Part shown: positions 53,516 to 62,537 of the stretch, one piece after another | Numbering within the stretch: position 1 is the first letter of the stretch | Layout: each line of letters opens with the position of its first letter | From: Streptomyces sp. NBC_00190 | GTDB taxonomy: Bacteria > Actinomycetota > Actinomycetes > Streptomycetales > Streptomycetaceae | Assembly: GCF_036203305.1 (NCBI RefSeq) | Contig: NZ_CP108131.1 | Span: 8,370,001-8,434,000 of the forward strand | Direction of reading: 5' to 3' | DNA length: 64,000 nt | The notes under the pieces: generated by a model | Databases searched by the model: none | Told to the model about the DNA's origin: nothing | Seen by the model: the letters and a program-made list of their open reading frames with translations, nothing else | Translations under genes and position numbers: made by a program

Positions 53516-54055
53516 ATGAACGATCCGGGTGTGACCACGTTGTTTCTGACAGTCGGCCTGCCGGGGGCCGGGAAGACCACAAGGGCTCGGGAGGTGGCCA
53601 AGGAGCACAACGCGCTTCGGCTGACGCCTGATGAGTGGATGATTCCTCTGTTCGGTGAGCCGGAGGCGGACGGGAAGCGCGATGTCCTGGAAGGGCGGCT
53701 GCTCTCGCTGGCCGTGGAGGCACTGAGGCTTGGAACAAACGTGGTCCTGGATTTCGGATGCTGGTCTCGTGACGAGAGGTCCGCGATCCGCTGGTTGGTG
53801 GAGTCTTTAGGCGCGTCCTGCCACCTCCTGTATGTGCCGGTGGACCATGAGACCCAACGCGCTCGGATCGCCCATCGCCAGTCGACCACTCCGGATCAGA
53901 CCTTTCCGATGGACGAGGTGGACCTCTTGCACTGGAGGGCGCTGTTCGAGGAGCCCAGCGCCGCGGAACTCGGCGGGCATGAAATCGGCAGTCCGCCTCC
54001 TGGTTGGCCGGGCTGGCCCGAGTGGGCCGCCGATCGGTGGCCGTCTTTCACGTGA
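53516..54055 (+). CDS. P-loop ATP-binding kinase-like protein (zeta-toxin/AAA_33 type)
   Basis: The 179-residue protein has Walker A GLPGAGKTT at about 11-19, a basic LTPDEWM segment, Walker B-like NVVLDFGCW near 73, and a lid-like RARIAHRQ. It is similar to small kinases of the AAA_33 group, which includes zeta toxins and tRNA or nucleotide kinases. No antitoxin gene is adjacent. The ATG at 53516 is chosen; GTG 53507 is in frame. A Trp/Pro-rich tail ends the protein. The substrate is unknown. Confidence 0.65.
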   Translation: MNDPGVTTLFLTVGLPGAGKTTRAREVAKEHNALRLTPDEWMIPLFGEPEADGKRDVLEGRLLSLAVEALRLGTNVVLDFGCWSRDERSAIRWLVESLGASCHLLYVPVDHETQRARIAHRQSTTPDQTFPMDEVDLLHWRALFEEPSAAELGGHEIGSPPPGWPGWPEWAADRWPSFT

Positions 54056-54189
54056 CTGTCCGGCCCACCCTGGTCAGGCCCCATCCGGGAGCGTGATCGA
54101 CCGGCTACTCGCATGCTGAAATCGCTTCCCCTGTCATGTGGTCGAGCCGGCGTGATGTGCCGGTGGGTCGTGGCTACGGGCCGGACCGT

Positions 54190-54530
54190 CACCCATGCCG
54201 ACCTCAATGTCACGGCCACCGAAGGCCGGGCCGCCGCCCGAACCGTCGACTCTTCCGTGACCTCCTCATCGTGTACCAGGTGTTGCCCGCGCGGGACGAG
54301 CTTTCCGCCCGGATCGAACGTCACCTGGACCGGGTCACCGCCCGCCACCCCGAACACGCCCTTCTGCTCCGTGCCTGCGTGCGCTGGTCACTGCTACTGC
54401 GGACCCGCCGTCACCAGCGGCTGCGCGGCGGAGGATTCGGCTATAGGGTCCGCTGGGCCTACGCCCGTATCAACCGCGCCGCCGAGTTCCTGAACGCGAC
54501 GGCCACGCGGGGGCTGCTCCTGCGGGATGC
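54190..54530 (+). pseudogene. Helical gene remnant, family not recognised
   Basis: A frame with good codon bias reads LLIVYQVLPARDELSARIER and then ALLLRACVRWSLLLRTRRH. There is no convincing start, and the frame continues into sequence antisense to the TetR gene. It is read as an internal fragment of a lost gene. Confidence 0.35.
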
Positions 54531-54545
54531 AGCATCTGGTCGCGG

Positions 54546-55151
54546 TCACCCATCCCGACCGGGGCGGTCTTCCTCTCGTGCCAGGGGGGTGGTGGCCCAG
54601 CCGTGTTCCAGCAGGGTGAACAAGTCGCGCATGGTCCGGGCCGGGTCTTCGCTTGCACGGGCGATGCTGGGGGCTTCCAGGGCAAAGCGTGCCAGGCCGG
54701 TGACGGCGGGGTCTTCCGGGGCGAGCCCGGTGGCCTCGGCGAGGGTGGCGGCCAGTGTCTTCTCGTGGCGCGACCACATGCGCCGGGCGTAGTCCCGCAG
54801 CGCGGGGGTGGATTCGACGAGGACGAAAGTGGGGTCGTCGGTCCGCACGGCGGTACGGGTGTGCACCATGTGGTCGCGCAGGGCGTACAGCACAGACTGA
54901 CCGGGGGCTCGGTCGCGAACGGCGGCGACCAGGGCGCTCTCGACGTCCGCGTCCAGGTCGAAGACGAGGGCTTCCTTACTGGGGAAGTGCTTGAAGAGTG
55001 TGCTCAGCGAGACGTCGGCCGCCTCCGCCACCTCGCGTACACCGACGTTGCCGAACCCGTGCTCGGTGAACAGCCGCACTGCGGCATCCGCCAGGGCCTG
55101 CCTTGTCTGGGCCTTCTTGCGCTCACGGCGTCCTGTTGTTGTCCCGGCCAT
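54546..55151 (-). CDS. TetR-family transcriptional regulator
   Basis: The 201-residue protein has an N-terminal TetR HTH (TRQALADAAVRLFTEHGFGN to DVSLSTLFKHFPSKEALVFD). The C-terminal ligand domain resembles those of regulators that control flavin monooxygenases and efflux genes. The ATG at 55151 is preceded by GGGAGC. It is divergent from the monooxygenase gene with 235 bp between them, the classical arrangement for a repressor of its neighbour and itself. The ligand is unknown. Confidence 0.85.
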   Translation of the reverse strand: MAGTTTGRRERKKAQTRQALADAAVRLFTEHGFGNVGVREVAEAADVSLSTLFKHFPSKEALVFDLDADVESALVAAVRDRAPGQSVLYALRDHMVHTRTAVRTDDPTFVLVESTPALRDYARRMWSRHEKTLAATLAEATGLAPEDPAVTGLARFALEAPSIARASEDPARTMRDLFTLLEHGWATTPLAREEDRPGRDG

Positions 55152-55386
55152 GCTCCCATCGTACCCCCTTGAGGAGATTCGATCACAAAGGCAATCGGAG
55201 AGAAAGTCGGAGCAGTTGTACTTTTGGATCGGCTGTGCTTCTGTGAGCGGGTACGCCTGACCGGCACCCAGCTGCCAGAACCCGGGCGCGTCCCCACACC
55301 GGAACGCCTGATCTGCCATGCCCGAAACAGGGCGTCACCACAAGAGACCAGCACTCTCTTCAACCGCCGAACGGAGCGTGACCCTC

Positions 55387-56556
55387 ATGTCCACCACCCC
55401 TCGCATCGCGATTATCGGCGCCGGCCCCGGCGGCCTCGTCTGCGCGCGCGTTCTGCAGCAGCACGGCGTGCCGGTCACGGTCTTCGAGCGCGAGACCGCC
55501 CCCCACTCCCGCTCGCAGGGCGGCACTCTCGACATCCACGAAGACACCGGCCAGGCAGCCCTGCGCGCAGCCGGACTGTTCGACCAGTTCCTCACCCTGT
55601 CCCGGCCCGAAGGCCAGGAGTGGCGCCTATACGACCGCCACGCGACCCTGATACGCCACGACCAGGCCGACGAGGACGATCTGAGCAGGCCCGAGATCGA
55701 CCGCGGCCAGCTGCGCGCGCTCCTGCTGGACTCCCTCGCCCCCGGCACGGTCCGCTGGGGCCACTCCGTAAGGGCCGTCACCCCGCTACCCCATGGCACC
55801 GCCCGTTTACACCACCACGACCACGCTGGCGAGGACTTCGACCTGGTCATCGGCGCCGATGGCGCCTGGTCCCGGGTACGCCCCGCCCTTTCCGACGCCC
55901 AACCCTCCTACGCCGGTGTCACGTTGGTGGAAGTCCACTTCGATGACGTCGAACACCGTCACCCCGGCATCGCCCGCCTGGTCGGTCGCGGCACCATGTC
56001 GGCCAAGGCGGGCCGCCGCAGCCTGGTGCTGCAGCGCAACAGCAATGGACACGTCCGCGGCTACATCAACTTCCGCGGCCCCCAGGACTGGCACGCCGGC
56101 CTCGACCTCGTAGACACCGAAGCAGTACGCGCGCGCCTCCTCGCCCAGTACCAGGGCTGGGACGAGAGCCTGCTGGACATCCTGCGCGACAACGAGGGCG
56201 GTTTCATCAACCGGCCCATGTTCGTCCTTCCCATTCCCCACTCCTGGCGGCGCGTCCCCGGCATCACCCTGCTCGGCGACGCTGCCCACCTGATGCCGCC
56301 CGTCGGCGTCGGCGCCAACCTTGCCCTACTCGACGGCGCCGAACTCGCCCAAGCCGTCATTGGCCACTCCACCATCGACGAGGCCCTCGACGCCTACGAA
56401 AGCGTCATGCTGCCCCGCGCCACCGACAACGCGAAGACCGCCCAGCAGATGCTCACCACCCTCATGCCTGACACCGACTCCGACGCCGCCGCCTTCCCCG
56501 ACACCCTCTGGCCAGCAAGCACCCTCCCTGACTCGCGACCCGCTCACACCAGCTGA
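55387..56556 (+). CDS. FAD-dependent monooxygenase, TetX-like
   Basis: The 389-residue class A flavoprotein has the FAD-binding motif IIGAGPGGLVCARVL (about 8-22), a DG-like motif in VIGADGAWSRVR near 155, and GDAAHLMPPVGVGANLAL near 300. TetX/MHPCO-type enzymes hydroxylate aromatic or tetracycline-like substrates with NAD(P)H and O2. Here it may detoxify or tailor a small molecule. GGAGCGTG lies before the ATG at 55387. It is probably repressed by the divergent TetR. The substrate cannot be predicted from sequence alone. Confidence 0.8.
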   Translation: MSTTPRIAIIGAGPGGLVCARVLQQHGVPVTVFERETAPHSRSQGGTLDIHEDTGQAALRAAGLFDQFLTLSRPEGQEWRLYDRHATLIRHDQADEDDLSRPEIDRGQLRALLLDSLAPGTVRWGHSVRAVTPLPHGTARLHHHDHAGEDFDLVIGADGAWSRVRPALSDAQPSYAGVTLVEVHFDDVEHRHPGIARLVGRGTMSAKAGRRSLVLQRNSNGHVRGYINFRGPQDWHAGLDLVDTEAVRARLLAQYQGWDESLLDILRDNEGGFINRPMFVLPIPHSWRRVPGITLLGDAAHLMPPVGVGANLALLDGAELAQAVIGHSTIDEALDAYESVMLPRATDNAKTAQQMLTTLMPDTDSDAAAFPDTLWPASTLPDSRPAHTS

Positions 56557-56609
56557 GCCCGGCCGACAACGCACCGCCCCCGTCGTCCGCCGACGGGACA
56601 GCCCACCGG

Positions 56610-57770
56610 ATGACGCGTGTAGCGGCTACGCGTATGGCTCATCGTGCGCTGACAGTGGAGGACATACAGCGGGCGCTCGCGCGCGGCGGAGTCCAGGAGA
56701 TGGCGTTCAGGGCGGAGGCCCAGCCGGACGGTAGGACCACGCTCGGCCTGGTCTGGCCGAGCTCGGTCGTGGAACCGGCTCTCGGCTACCCGGACCTGGG
56801 GGTGCTCGTCCTGGCCGACGGCTCCCTTGCCGAGCCCTGGCTCCGCCGTCCCGATCCGGTGCCCGGGGCAGTGCCGGCACCATCGGCGGATCCGGAGTTG
56901 CTGGAGCGGACGCTGCGCGAGCGGATGCCTGACGCCGTCGGAGCGACAGAGGAGGAGATCGCTGCTGCCGAAGCGCGCCTCGGTGTCCCGATGAGATCAA
57001 GGTGCTCTACCGGGTCACACGTGTGTACTCGGAGGCGGACCGCGCCGACGAGGCGGTCGGCTGCGAGCTCTCCGGCCTGGAGCACCTGTACAGCGTCGGC
57101 GCGGCAGTGCGTCACCCCGGCTGGGATCACGGCGCGACGCATGCGGTCAACACCGCGTCCGACGCCGCGGTGCAGGGCCTGGCCGGCTCACCGGGCTGGA
57201 TCGGCTTCGGGAGCAATGGCGGTGACGAATTCGCCGTCGACCTGACCCCCGGCCCCGCCGGATACTGCGGGCAGGTCATCCTGGTCGACCACGAGCAGGG
57301 CCTCGGTGCCGAGCTCGTGGCCGATTCCCTCACCGATTTCGTCCTGGGCCGGATGCGGGAAGAACGTCGCGGCCGCCGCGGAGACAAACTTCCCACCGTG
57401 GCCAGAATCGTTACCGTATGCCTGGAGACCATCCAGGCCGCCGCCTATCCCGGCCTGGAAGTCCTGACCATCGGCGCCTGGGACGGCACACCGTTCAGCC
57501 TCGCCCTGTCACGGGACTGCCCCGTCTGCGCACTCTGACCGCCATGCCCGGCACACTGGGCGACCGCCTGGAGGTCGCTGGGCTCACCGAACTGGAGTTC
57601 CTGGAACTCGGCGCGCACGAATGGCGCGTCCGCCTGGACGCCGGAGCCGTCCCGCGCACCCTGAAAGCCGCAGCCATCAAGGTGCGGGACCGGGACCACC
57701 TGCCCGTCGTAGCCCTCGCCAACGAGATCCTGGCCCTCTGGGACCGGCCCAAGATCGCACAAACGCAGGC
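56610..57770 (+). pseudogene. SMI1/KNR4-type gene with LRR-like tail, frameshifted
   Basis: The first frame reads RALTVEDIQRALARGGVQEM and ATEEEIAAAEARLGVP, the start of an SMI1/KNR4 domain. After an indel near 56990 a second frame continues IKVLYRVTRVYSEADRADEA to GSNGGDEFAVDL, a clear SMI1/KNR4 core. Near 57520 a third frame goes on with LRTLTAMPGTLGDRLEV and LANEILALWDRP. The sequence then ends at a motif (AGGCATCTTGTGGAC, 57767-57781) also found where the ligase at 8054 is cut. SMI1 proteins often serve as immunity proteins in polymorphic toxin systems. Confidence 0.65.
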
Positions 57771-57882
57771 ATCTTGTGGACGGTGTGCCTGCTGGCTGGT
57801 CGGGCAGCTGCTGAAGGCGACGTTGTTCGTTGCGAAGCTCTAGCCAAGCCCGCAGAGGGCTCGGCTGACTGAGCAGGAGGGG

Positions 57883-58131
57883 TCAGGCCTCGACGTATGC
57901 GACGAGGATCAGCGTGCCCAGAGCGGTCGGCACGTACAAAATGCGGACCCCATCCTCCCGGTGCTCGCGGACAGACCCGTGCTTCGACAGCATCCCGATC
58001 TCCGGGTTCCGAGAGACGGAGACGAGCACCGGATCAAGACGTGCCCGCTCCACCTCGGACATTCGCTCGATCTGCTCCTGCGCCACGTCGTAGAAGACGA
58101 CGCGGGTGCGGCGCGGGCCGTGCTTTCCCAT
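57883..58131 (-). CDS. RelE/ParE-type toxin
   Basis: The 82-residue protein starts MGKHGPRRTRVVFYDVAQEQ and has the small alpha/beta toxin pattern with conserved basic and hydrophobic stretches (SVREHREDGVRILYVPTALG, then LILVAYVEA). RelE relatives cleave mRNA and ParE relatives attack gyrase; which applies is not decided here. The ATG shares its A with the TGA of the upstream antitoxin gene (TGATG), so expression is coupled. The frame is open to 58203, but the coupled start is preferred. Confidence 0.7.
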   Translation of the reverse strand: MGKHGPRRTRVVFYDVAQEQIERMSEVERARLDPVLVSVSRNPEIGMLSKHGSVREHREDGVRILYVPTALGTLILVAYVEA

Positions 58132-58340
58132 CAGGCGACGTTCGCAGAGGAAGCGGTGTCGTCCAGCGGAGGCTGCCCGAGGTTCTCCCGCAGGTCCTCC
58201 CACGGCGTGATCCGGTCCAGATCGATGCCCTCACCAGCGAGACGCTCGAGTACGTACGCGACCTGCGGATCATCACCAGCCAGGTCCCGCGCGTCAGCGC
58301 GCAGCGCTTCCTGCTCCGCCTCATCGAAGACGATCCGCAT
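58131..58340 (-). CDS. Antitoxin of the RelE/ParE-type pair
   Basis: The 69-residue acidic, mostly helical protein (MRIVFDEAEQEALRADARDL to QPPLDDTASSANVA) lies directly upstream of and coupled to the toxin gene. Size, charge and gene order are those of type II antitoxins. No classical DNA-binding motif is obvious, so autoregulation cannot be judged. Confidence 0.65.
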   Translation of the reverse strand: MRIVFDEAEQEALRADARDLAGDDPQVAYVLERLAGEGIDLDRITPWEDLRENLGQPPLDDTASSANVA

Positions 58341-58383
58341 CGGGCCCTCCCTGAACTAGGTCTGCTACGAGGCTAGCGCAGGA

Positions 58384-58980
58384 CCAGCGACCGCGGGACA
58401 GATCAGCCTTCCCCGAGCCGGTCGGCAAAACCCGCAGGGGCCTCTGTCAGACCCGTACTTCACGATCTGCACATGGCGACACCCGACCCCCGACGCCCTC
58501 CCGCCCTCCGGTCGTGCGCCCCCCTCTGGCGCTGGTCCCACCAAGGAGTCGCTGGAGAACAGAACGCGTCGTAGCCCGCTCCGCCGAGCGAGGCCCCTGC
58601 ATCCCAGAGCGCCCCGCCAAGCGCCGGCCGTGGCCTTGCCGGCACTCGGCGACGACGGCAGGTTCCACATGGTCAGAGAGGGTGTGATGCTCTGCGCCGC
58701 CGCCCGAACTCCTCGTGGCTGGGAGCACACCGCCTGGCGCTCATGGGCGGAGGGCCCTGCCGTTCCGCACGACGGGAGGGTCGACGACGGTGTGGCGCAG
58801 GCCGACGGCCGGGGGACACCAAAGCCTCGGTGGCTCGTCCGCCCCCACGGCCACGACCTCCATCCGGCGCCTGCGCACTGTGCTGGTCGAAGCCCTCGGA
58901 CCGAGTGCCACCTCTGCGGCCGGTACGTGCTCAGGCGAGGTCGAAGTGCGATCAGGCCGCGCCCAGCTTCTCCAGGGTTG
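58384..58980. other. No supported gene
   Basis: About 600 bases between the toxin-antitoxin pair and the lipoprotein operon. A stretch near 58855-58985 has weak coding bias (TSIRRLRTVLVEALG) but no start, end or family. The rest shows nothing. Confidence 0.4.
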
Positions 58981-59778
58981 TCACGGAGCGGCAGAGACCA
59001 CGGGGGCGGCGGGTGGTGGGGGCTGTCGGGAGATGTCAGCGGTCATCCAGGCGCCCGAGCCTCCCAGGCGTGCGGCGAAGCGGCGTAGACCGCCGTCGGC
59101 GTCGATCCAGTAGCGGGTACGCCCCGGAGTCCCGGGTGCGGATGGTGCTGCGGTGGCGGGCACATCGCCGGTGCCGGCGCCGGTGCCGGCACCGGCATCG
59201 GTGTCAGTGCCGGGGCCGGAGAAGACCGTGACCGGCACCCCGGAGATCCTCTCGTGGCCGACCACGCGTGCGCTGCTGCGGACGAGCAGCTGGGCGTTCT
59301 CGGGCCGGTCGGACCCGAGCGAGAGCAGCAGGATCAGGGTGCTGTCCACGGTGGCCGAGCGGGGTTGCAGGAGGCGCTCGCTCCAGCCGTCGGCAGGCGG
59401 CTTGTCGGGGCGCGGGCCGGTCCAGTTGAACCGGGCCGAGACCGTGGTGCGGTTCCAGCGGAGCAGGTGGCGCCAGTGCGTGGCGGCTCCAGGGGTCTCG
59501 TCGCGCAGCTCCGCGTAGCCGGTGTGCGCGCGCCAGTCGAGTCGCCCGTCGAGCCGGACGGTCCGGCCCGGCACCGGGATGGTGGCACTCACGGTTCCGG
59601 CGGCGCTTCGGTAGTTGGTGAACCGGGCCAGCGCGAGGAGCTCGGCCTGCTGTTCCGTCAGCAACGCCCGTTCCTCGGCAGGCTGGTCGGCGGCGGGCCC
59701 GGTGCACCCCGCCGAGGCGAGCAGCACGGCCAGCAGGAGGGCGGCCCGGACGGGCCTGCGGGGGGCGCGCGGCGTCAT
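58981..59778 (-). CDS. Lipoprotein, function unknown
   Basis: The 265-residue protein has a lipoprotein signal peptide with the lipobox LASAGC, so Cys25 is the lipidated residue. The mature domain (FTNYRSAAGTVSATIPVPGR to NWTGPRPDKPP) is beta-rich. Near residue 190 is a Thr/Asp/Gly/Ala repeat (GTDTDAGAGTGAGTG), then RTRYWIDADGGLRRFAARLG, a pattern seen in LppX/LolA-like outer-surface lipoproteins. The ATG overlaps the stop of the beta-helix gene (ATGA). The two are one operon and act on the outer face of the membrane. Confidence 0.7.
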   Translation of the reverse strand: MTPRAPRRPVRAALLLAVLLASAGCTGPAADQPAEERALLTEQQAELLALARFTNYRSAAGTVSATIPVPGRTVRLDGRLDWRAHTGYAELRDETPGAATHWRHLLRWNRTTVSARFNWTGPRPDKPPADGWSERLLQPRSATVDSTLILLLSLGSDRPENAQLLVRSSARVVGHERISGVPVTVFSGPGTDTDAGAGTGAGTGDVPATAAPSAPGTPGRTRYWIDADGGLRRFAARLGGSGAWMTADISRQPPPPAAPVVSAAP

Positions 59779-61142
59779 CGGGCAGCCGTCGTCGGCCGGC
59801 TGCGGTCGGCGAACAGGTCTGTGCCGGGCAACGGTACCCGGTCGGGATCGACGGGCCCCGGCAGTCCGTCGACGGGGGAGGCGTGCGCGGTCGCGGCGTC
59901 CGGGAGCTGGGGCTGGTCCGGCGGCGGGGCAACGTCCAGGAAGGGGATGCCGGGAGGTGCCGGATCGGTGCGCGGGGACTGGCCGGCCGCTTCGGGCTGG
60001 CCGTCCGGGCAGGCGGCGACCGCTTCCAGGTCGGCGGGAAGGGTACTGCTCAAGGTGTTGCCGTCCAGGCAGTTCCCGCGCCCGGGCGCTCGGACGGAGG
60101 CGCGGTAGGCGACGTCCACGCCGTTGCCTGTGAGCGTGTTCTCGCGGAGGCGGTTCTCCCGCGGGGCGAGGTCCTCGTTGGAGGCGAGTTCGATGCCTGC
60201 CCGGGGGTTGCCGGTGATCCGGTTGCGGAGGAGCTGGTTGCGCTGCCCGCCGGCGATGCCGATGCCGATGCCGAAGGCGCCGTCGGCCTGTTCGGGGGTG
60301 GCCGGGTCCGCGTTGTCGGCGATCAGGTTTCCGGCGATGGTGCCGCCCTGCTGGGGGACGTACGCCTCCAGGTAGTCGGAGTTGACCGTCAGCCCCACCC
60401 GGTTCCCGGAGAAGCGGTTGCGCAACACCCAGATCGGCCCGCTGGCGTTGGTCCCCTCGTAGCCGATGGCGTTGTGCTCGGAGACGTTGTCGCGGACGAG
60501 GATGTGGCACGGCTTGCACTGGCCGACGTAGAGCCCGGAGTCGGCACTGCCCGAGGCGTGGTTGTGCTCCAGGACGCCGTGCTGGGCGTTGAACGCGTAG
60601 ATGCCGTAGAGGCCGTTCGCGTGAGCGGTGACGTAGCGCACCCGAAAGCCCTTCAGCGGGGGGAACTCGGCCGGATCGAGGTGCCGGTATCCGTCGCTGC
60701 CCCGGGCGAGGCCGCCGCTGCCGTCGCTCATACCGGTGACGAGCACGCCGTTGAGCAGGTGGTTGCGGACGGTCAGGTTCTCGACCGAGACGCCGGGAGC
60801 GGTGACCGTCACGCCGTTGGCGCGTCGGCCCTGGCCGTCGATGACCACTGCGCCCCGGTCGGTGCCGCGCAGGATCACTCGTTCGGTGCGGATCCGGACG
60901 CTCTCGTGGTAGACGCCGGGCGAGACCAGGACGAGGTCCCCCGGCCGGGACCGGTCGAGCGCGGCGTTGATGGTGGCTGCCTGGGACGGCACCCGGATGG
61001 TCGTGGGAGCGGTGTTCTTGGCCGATGTCGGGTCCGTTGGCAGAGCCTGGCATCCCGCGCACAGCAGCGCGGTGGCCAGCATGGCGGTGGCCGGGGCGAG
61101 GCGGCGACGGCCGGCGGAGCGGCGGCGCAAGCGTGGCATCAC
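59775..61142 (-). CDS. Right-handed parallel beta-helix lipoprotein
   Basis: The 455-residue protein has a lipoprotein-type signal (ATALLCAGC, lipid Cys near 31). Parallel beta-helix coils follow over residues 45-385, with repeated N-x-x-x-N ladders (NGVTVTAPGVSVENLTVRN, NGLYGIYAFNA, RNRITGNPRAGIEL). This fold is typical of carbohydrate-active lyases and NosD-like proteins. Catalytic residues cannot be picked by eye. The C-terminus is Pro-rich. GTG at 61142 or ATG at 61139 both fit, with GGAAGAG upstream. It is first in a two-gene operon and divergent from the DyP peroxidase. Confidence 0.75.
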   Translation of the reverse strand: MMPRLRRRSAGRRRLAPATAMLATALLCAGCQALPTDPTSAKNTAPTTIRVPSQAATINAALDRSRPGDLVLVSPGVYHESVRIRTERVILRGTDRGAVVIDGQGRRANGVTVTAPGVSVENLTVRNHLLNGVLVTGMSDGSGGLARGSDGYRHLDPAEFPPLKGFRVRYVTAHANGLYGIYAFNAQHGVLEHNHASGSADSGLYVGQCKPCHILVRDNVSEHNAIGYEGTNASGPIWVLRNRFSGNRVGLTVNSDYLEAYVPQQGGTIAGNLIADNADPATPEQADGAFGIGIGIAGGQRNQLLRNRITGNPRAGIELASNEDLAPRENRLRENTLTGNGVDVAYRASVRAPGRGNCLDGNTLSSTLPADLEAVAACPDGQPEAAGQSPRTDPAPPGIPFLDVAPPPDQPQLPDAATAHASPVDGLPGPVDPDRVPLPGTDLFADRSRPTTAAR

Positions 61143-61194
61143 GAGGGTCTCTTCCGGTTGTTTGCGGAGTCGATGATCACCTTAGAGTGCTCAC

Positions 61195-62427
61195 GTGGAC
61201 ACTGATCGTGACGATGTGATGGATTCGGAACCGTCGCCGTTGGTCCGACGCCGGCTCCTGGGGGGCCTTGCGGTAGCGGTACCGGCCGTGGCGGCGGGGT
61301 GGGCGGTCGCGGGCCGGGACCGGCGCCTGGCCACCCGGGCTCCGGAGACGATCGCGGGCGCAACCGGGGCGGCGGCAGCTGCGGCCGTACCGCCCGAGGG
61401 GCCGCGGCAGGCGGGAGTCGACCGCCCGGCGCAGCCCCAGCAGAACGCGGCCCTGGCGGTCTTCGACCTTCCGCCCCCGGGCGGTGCGGCAGCCTGGACC
61501 TCCGGCGAACGGCCCTTTCTCGCACGGCTGCTGTCCGATCTCGGCCGCCGGATCACCGCGCTCTGCTCCGGCACGGGACCGGAACTGGGCGGGCTCGCAC
61601 CGGGGGACCTGAGCGTCACCGTCGGAGTCGGACCGCGCCTGGTCGCGTCGGTGGACGGCCGGCTGCCCGGGGCGGCGGGGCTCCCGGAGGATCTCGAGCG
61701 GGCCGTGCCGGACCACGCACGTCAGGGGGACCTGATGGTGCAGCTCTGCGCTGCGGATCCGCAGGTGGTGGCGCACGCCGAGCGGGTGCTGACCGGCTGG
61801 CTCGGCGAGCGGTCGGCGCGAGCGCGCTGGTCCCAGGGCGGCTTCCGTCCGCCCGCCCGCGAACCCGGCCCCGTTCGCAACCTGCTGGGCTTCCTGGACG
61901 GTGTATCCGTCCCGCGGACGGAGCTGGAGCTGGCCCGGGAAGTCTGGCTGGCCGGGCCGGAGCGGGTCCGCGGGGCCACCATCGCCGTGGTCCGAAGGCT
62001 GCGCCTGGACGTGGCGGGCTTCCTCGCCCAAGACGTCACCGGGCAGGAACGGGTCATCGGCCGGCGGAGGTCCGACGCGGCGCCGTTGAGCGGCGGCGGG
62101 CCGGCAGCGGCCGTCGACCTGGGAGCCAAAACGGCGGACGGCAGATACCTCGTTCCGCTGATGTCGCATGTCCGGCGGGCCCATCCGGCCGCGACCGGGA
62201 GCGGGCTGATGCTGCGCCGCGGCTACAGCTTCTCCAACGGAACCGGGGACCAAGGCCTGCTGTTCATCGCCTTCCAGCGGGATCTGCGGACGTACGTGGA
62301 GACCCAGCGGCGGCTTGACGACGGCGACGAGCTGTCCGCCTTCGCCACGGCCACGGCCTCCGGCACCTTTCTGGTGCTGCCCGGGTTCTCGGCGGGGCGC
62401 CCGCTGGGCTCTTCGGTGTTCGCCTGA
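61195..62427 (+). CDS. Tat-exported DyP-type heme peroxidase
   Basis: The 410-residue protein has a twin-arginine-like signal (VRRRLLGGLAVAVPAVAAGW, about 18-37). The mature domain has the DyP hallmark GxxDG in LGFLDGVS near 227, the heme-ligand His in SHVRRAHPA near 325, and the distal Arg region LMLRRGYSFSNG. DyP enzymes of the EfeB/DtpA type oxidise dyes, lignin fragments or cuproprotein partners with H2O2. The GTG at 61195 is uncertain and ATG 61219 is possible. It is transcribed away from the beta-helix lipoprotein operon. Confidence 0.85.
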   Translation: MDTDRDDVMDSEPSPLVRRRLLGGLAVAVPAVAAGWAVAGRDRRLATRAPETIAGATGAAAAAAVPPEGPRQAGVDRPAQPQQNAALAVFDLPPPGGAAAWTSGERPFLARLLSDLGRRITALCSGTGPELGGLAPGDLSVTVGVGPRLVASVDGRLPGAAGLPEDLERAVPDHARQGDLMVQLCAADPQVVAHAERVLTGWLGERSARARWSQGGFRPPAREPGPVRNLLGFLDGVSVPRTELELAREVWLAGPERVRGATIAVVRRLRLDVAGFLAQDVTGQERVIGRRRSDAAPLSGGGPAAAVDLGAKTADGRYLVPLMSHVRRAHPAATGSGLMLRRGYSFSNGTGDQGLLFIAFQRDLRTYVETQRRLDDGDELSAFATATASGTFLVLPGFSAGRPLGSSVFA

Positions 62428-62448
62428 CGGCCGCGCTCCGGAAAGCTG

Positions 62449-62480
62449 CCGGGAGGGACCCGTCGTCGGGCCCCTCCCGG
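62449..62480. terminator. Hairpin between convergent DyP and SdrD-B genes
   Basis: A 14-bp stem with one mismatch (CCGGGAGGGACCCG/CGGGCCCCTCCCGG) and a 4-base loop lies between the DyP stop (62427) and the stop of the opposing gene (62538). It can serve both directions. Confidence 0.75.
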
Positions 62481-62537
62481 TCTGCCGGTGCGGTGTCGGT
62501 GTGCGGTATGCGCTCACCGGGTCATGGGGTCACGGGG

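Noticed and set aside
55180..55197. CGAT…ATCG near-palindrome before the TetR gene as an operator
   Set aside because: Only 4-bp arms match; not enough to call a TetR binding site.
58715..59113. 132-codon plus-strand frame between the TA pair and the lipoprotein
   Set aside because: Only its second half has mild coding bias, there is no ribosome site, and it runs into the antisense of the lipoprotein gene.
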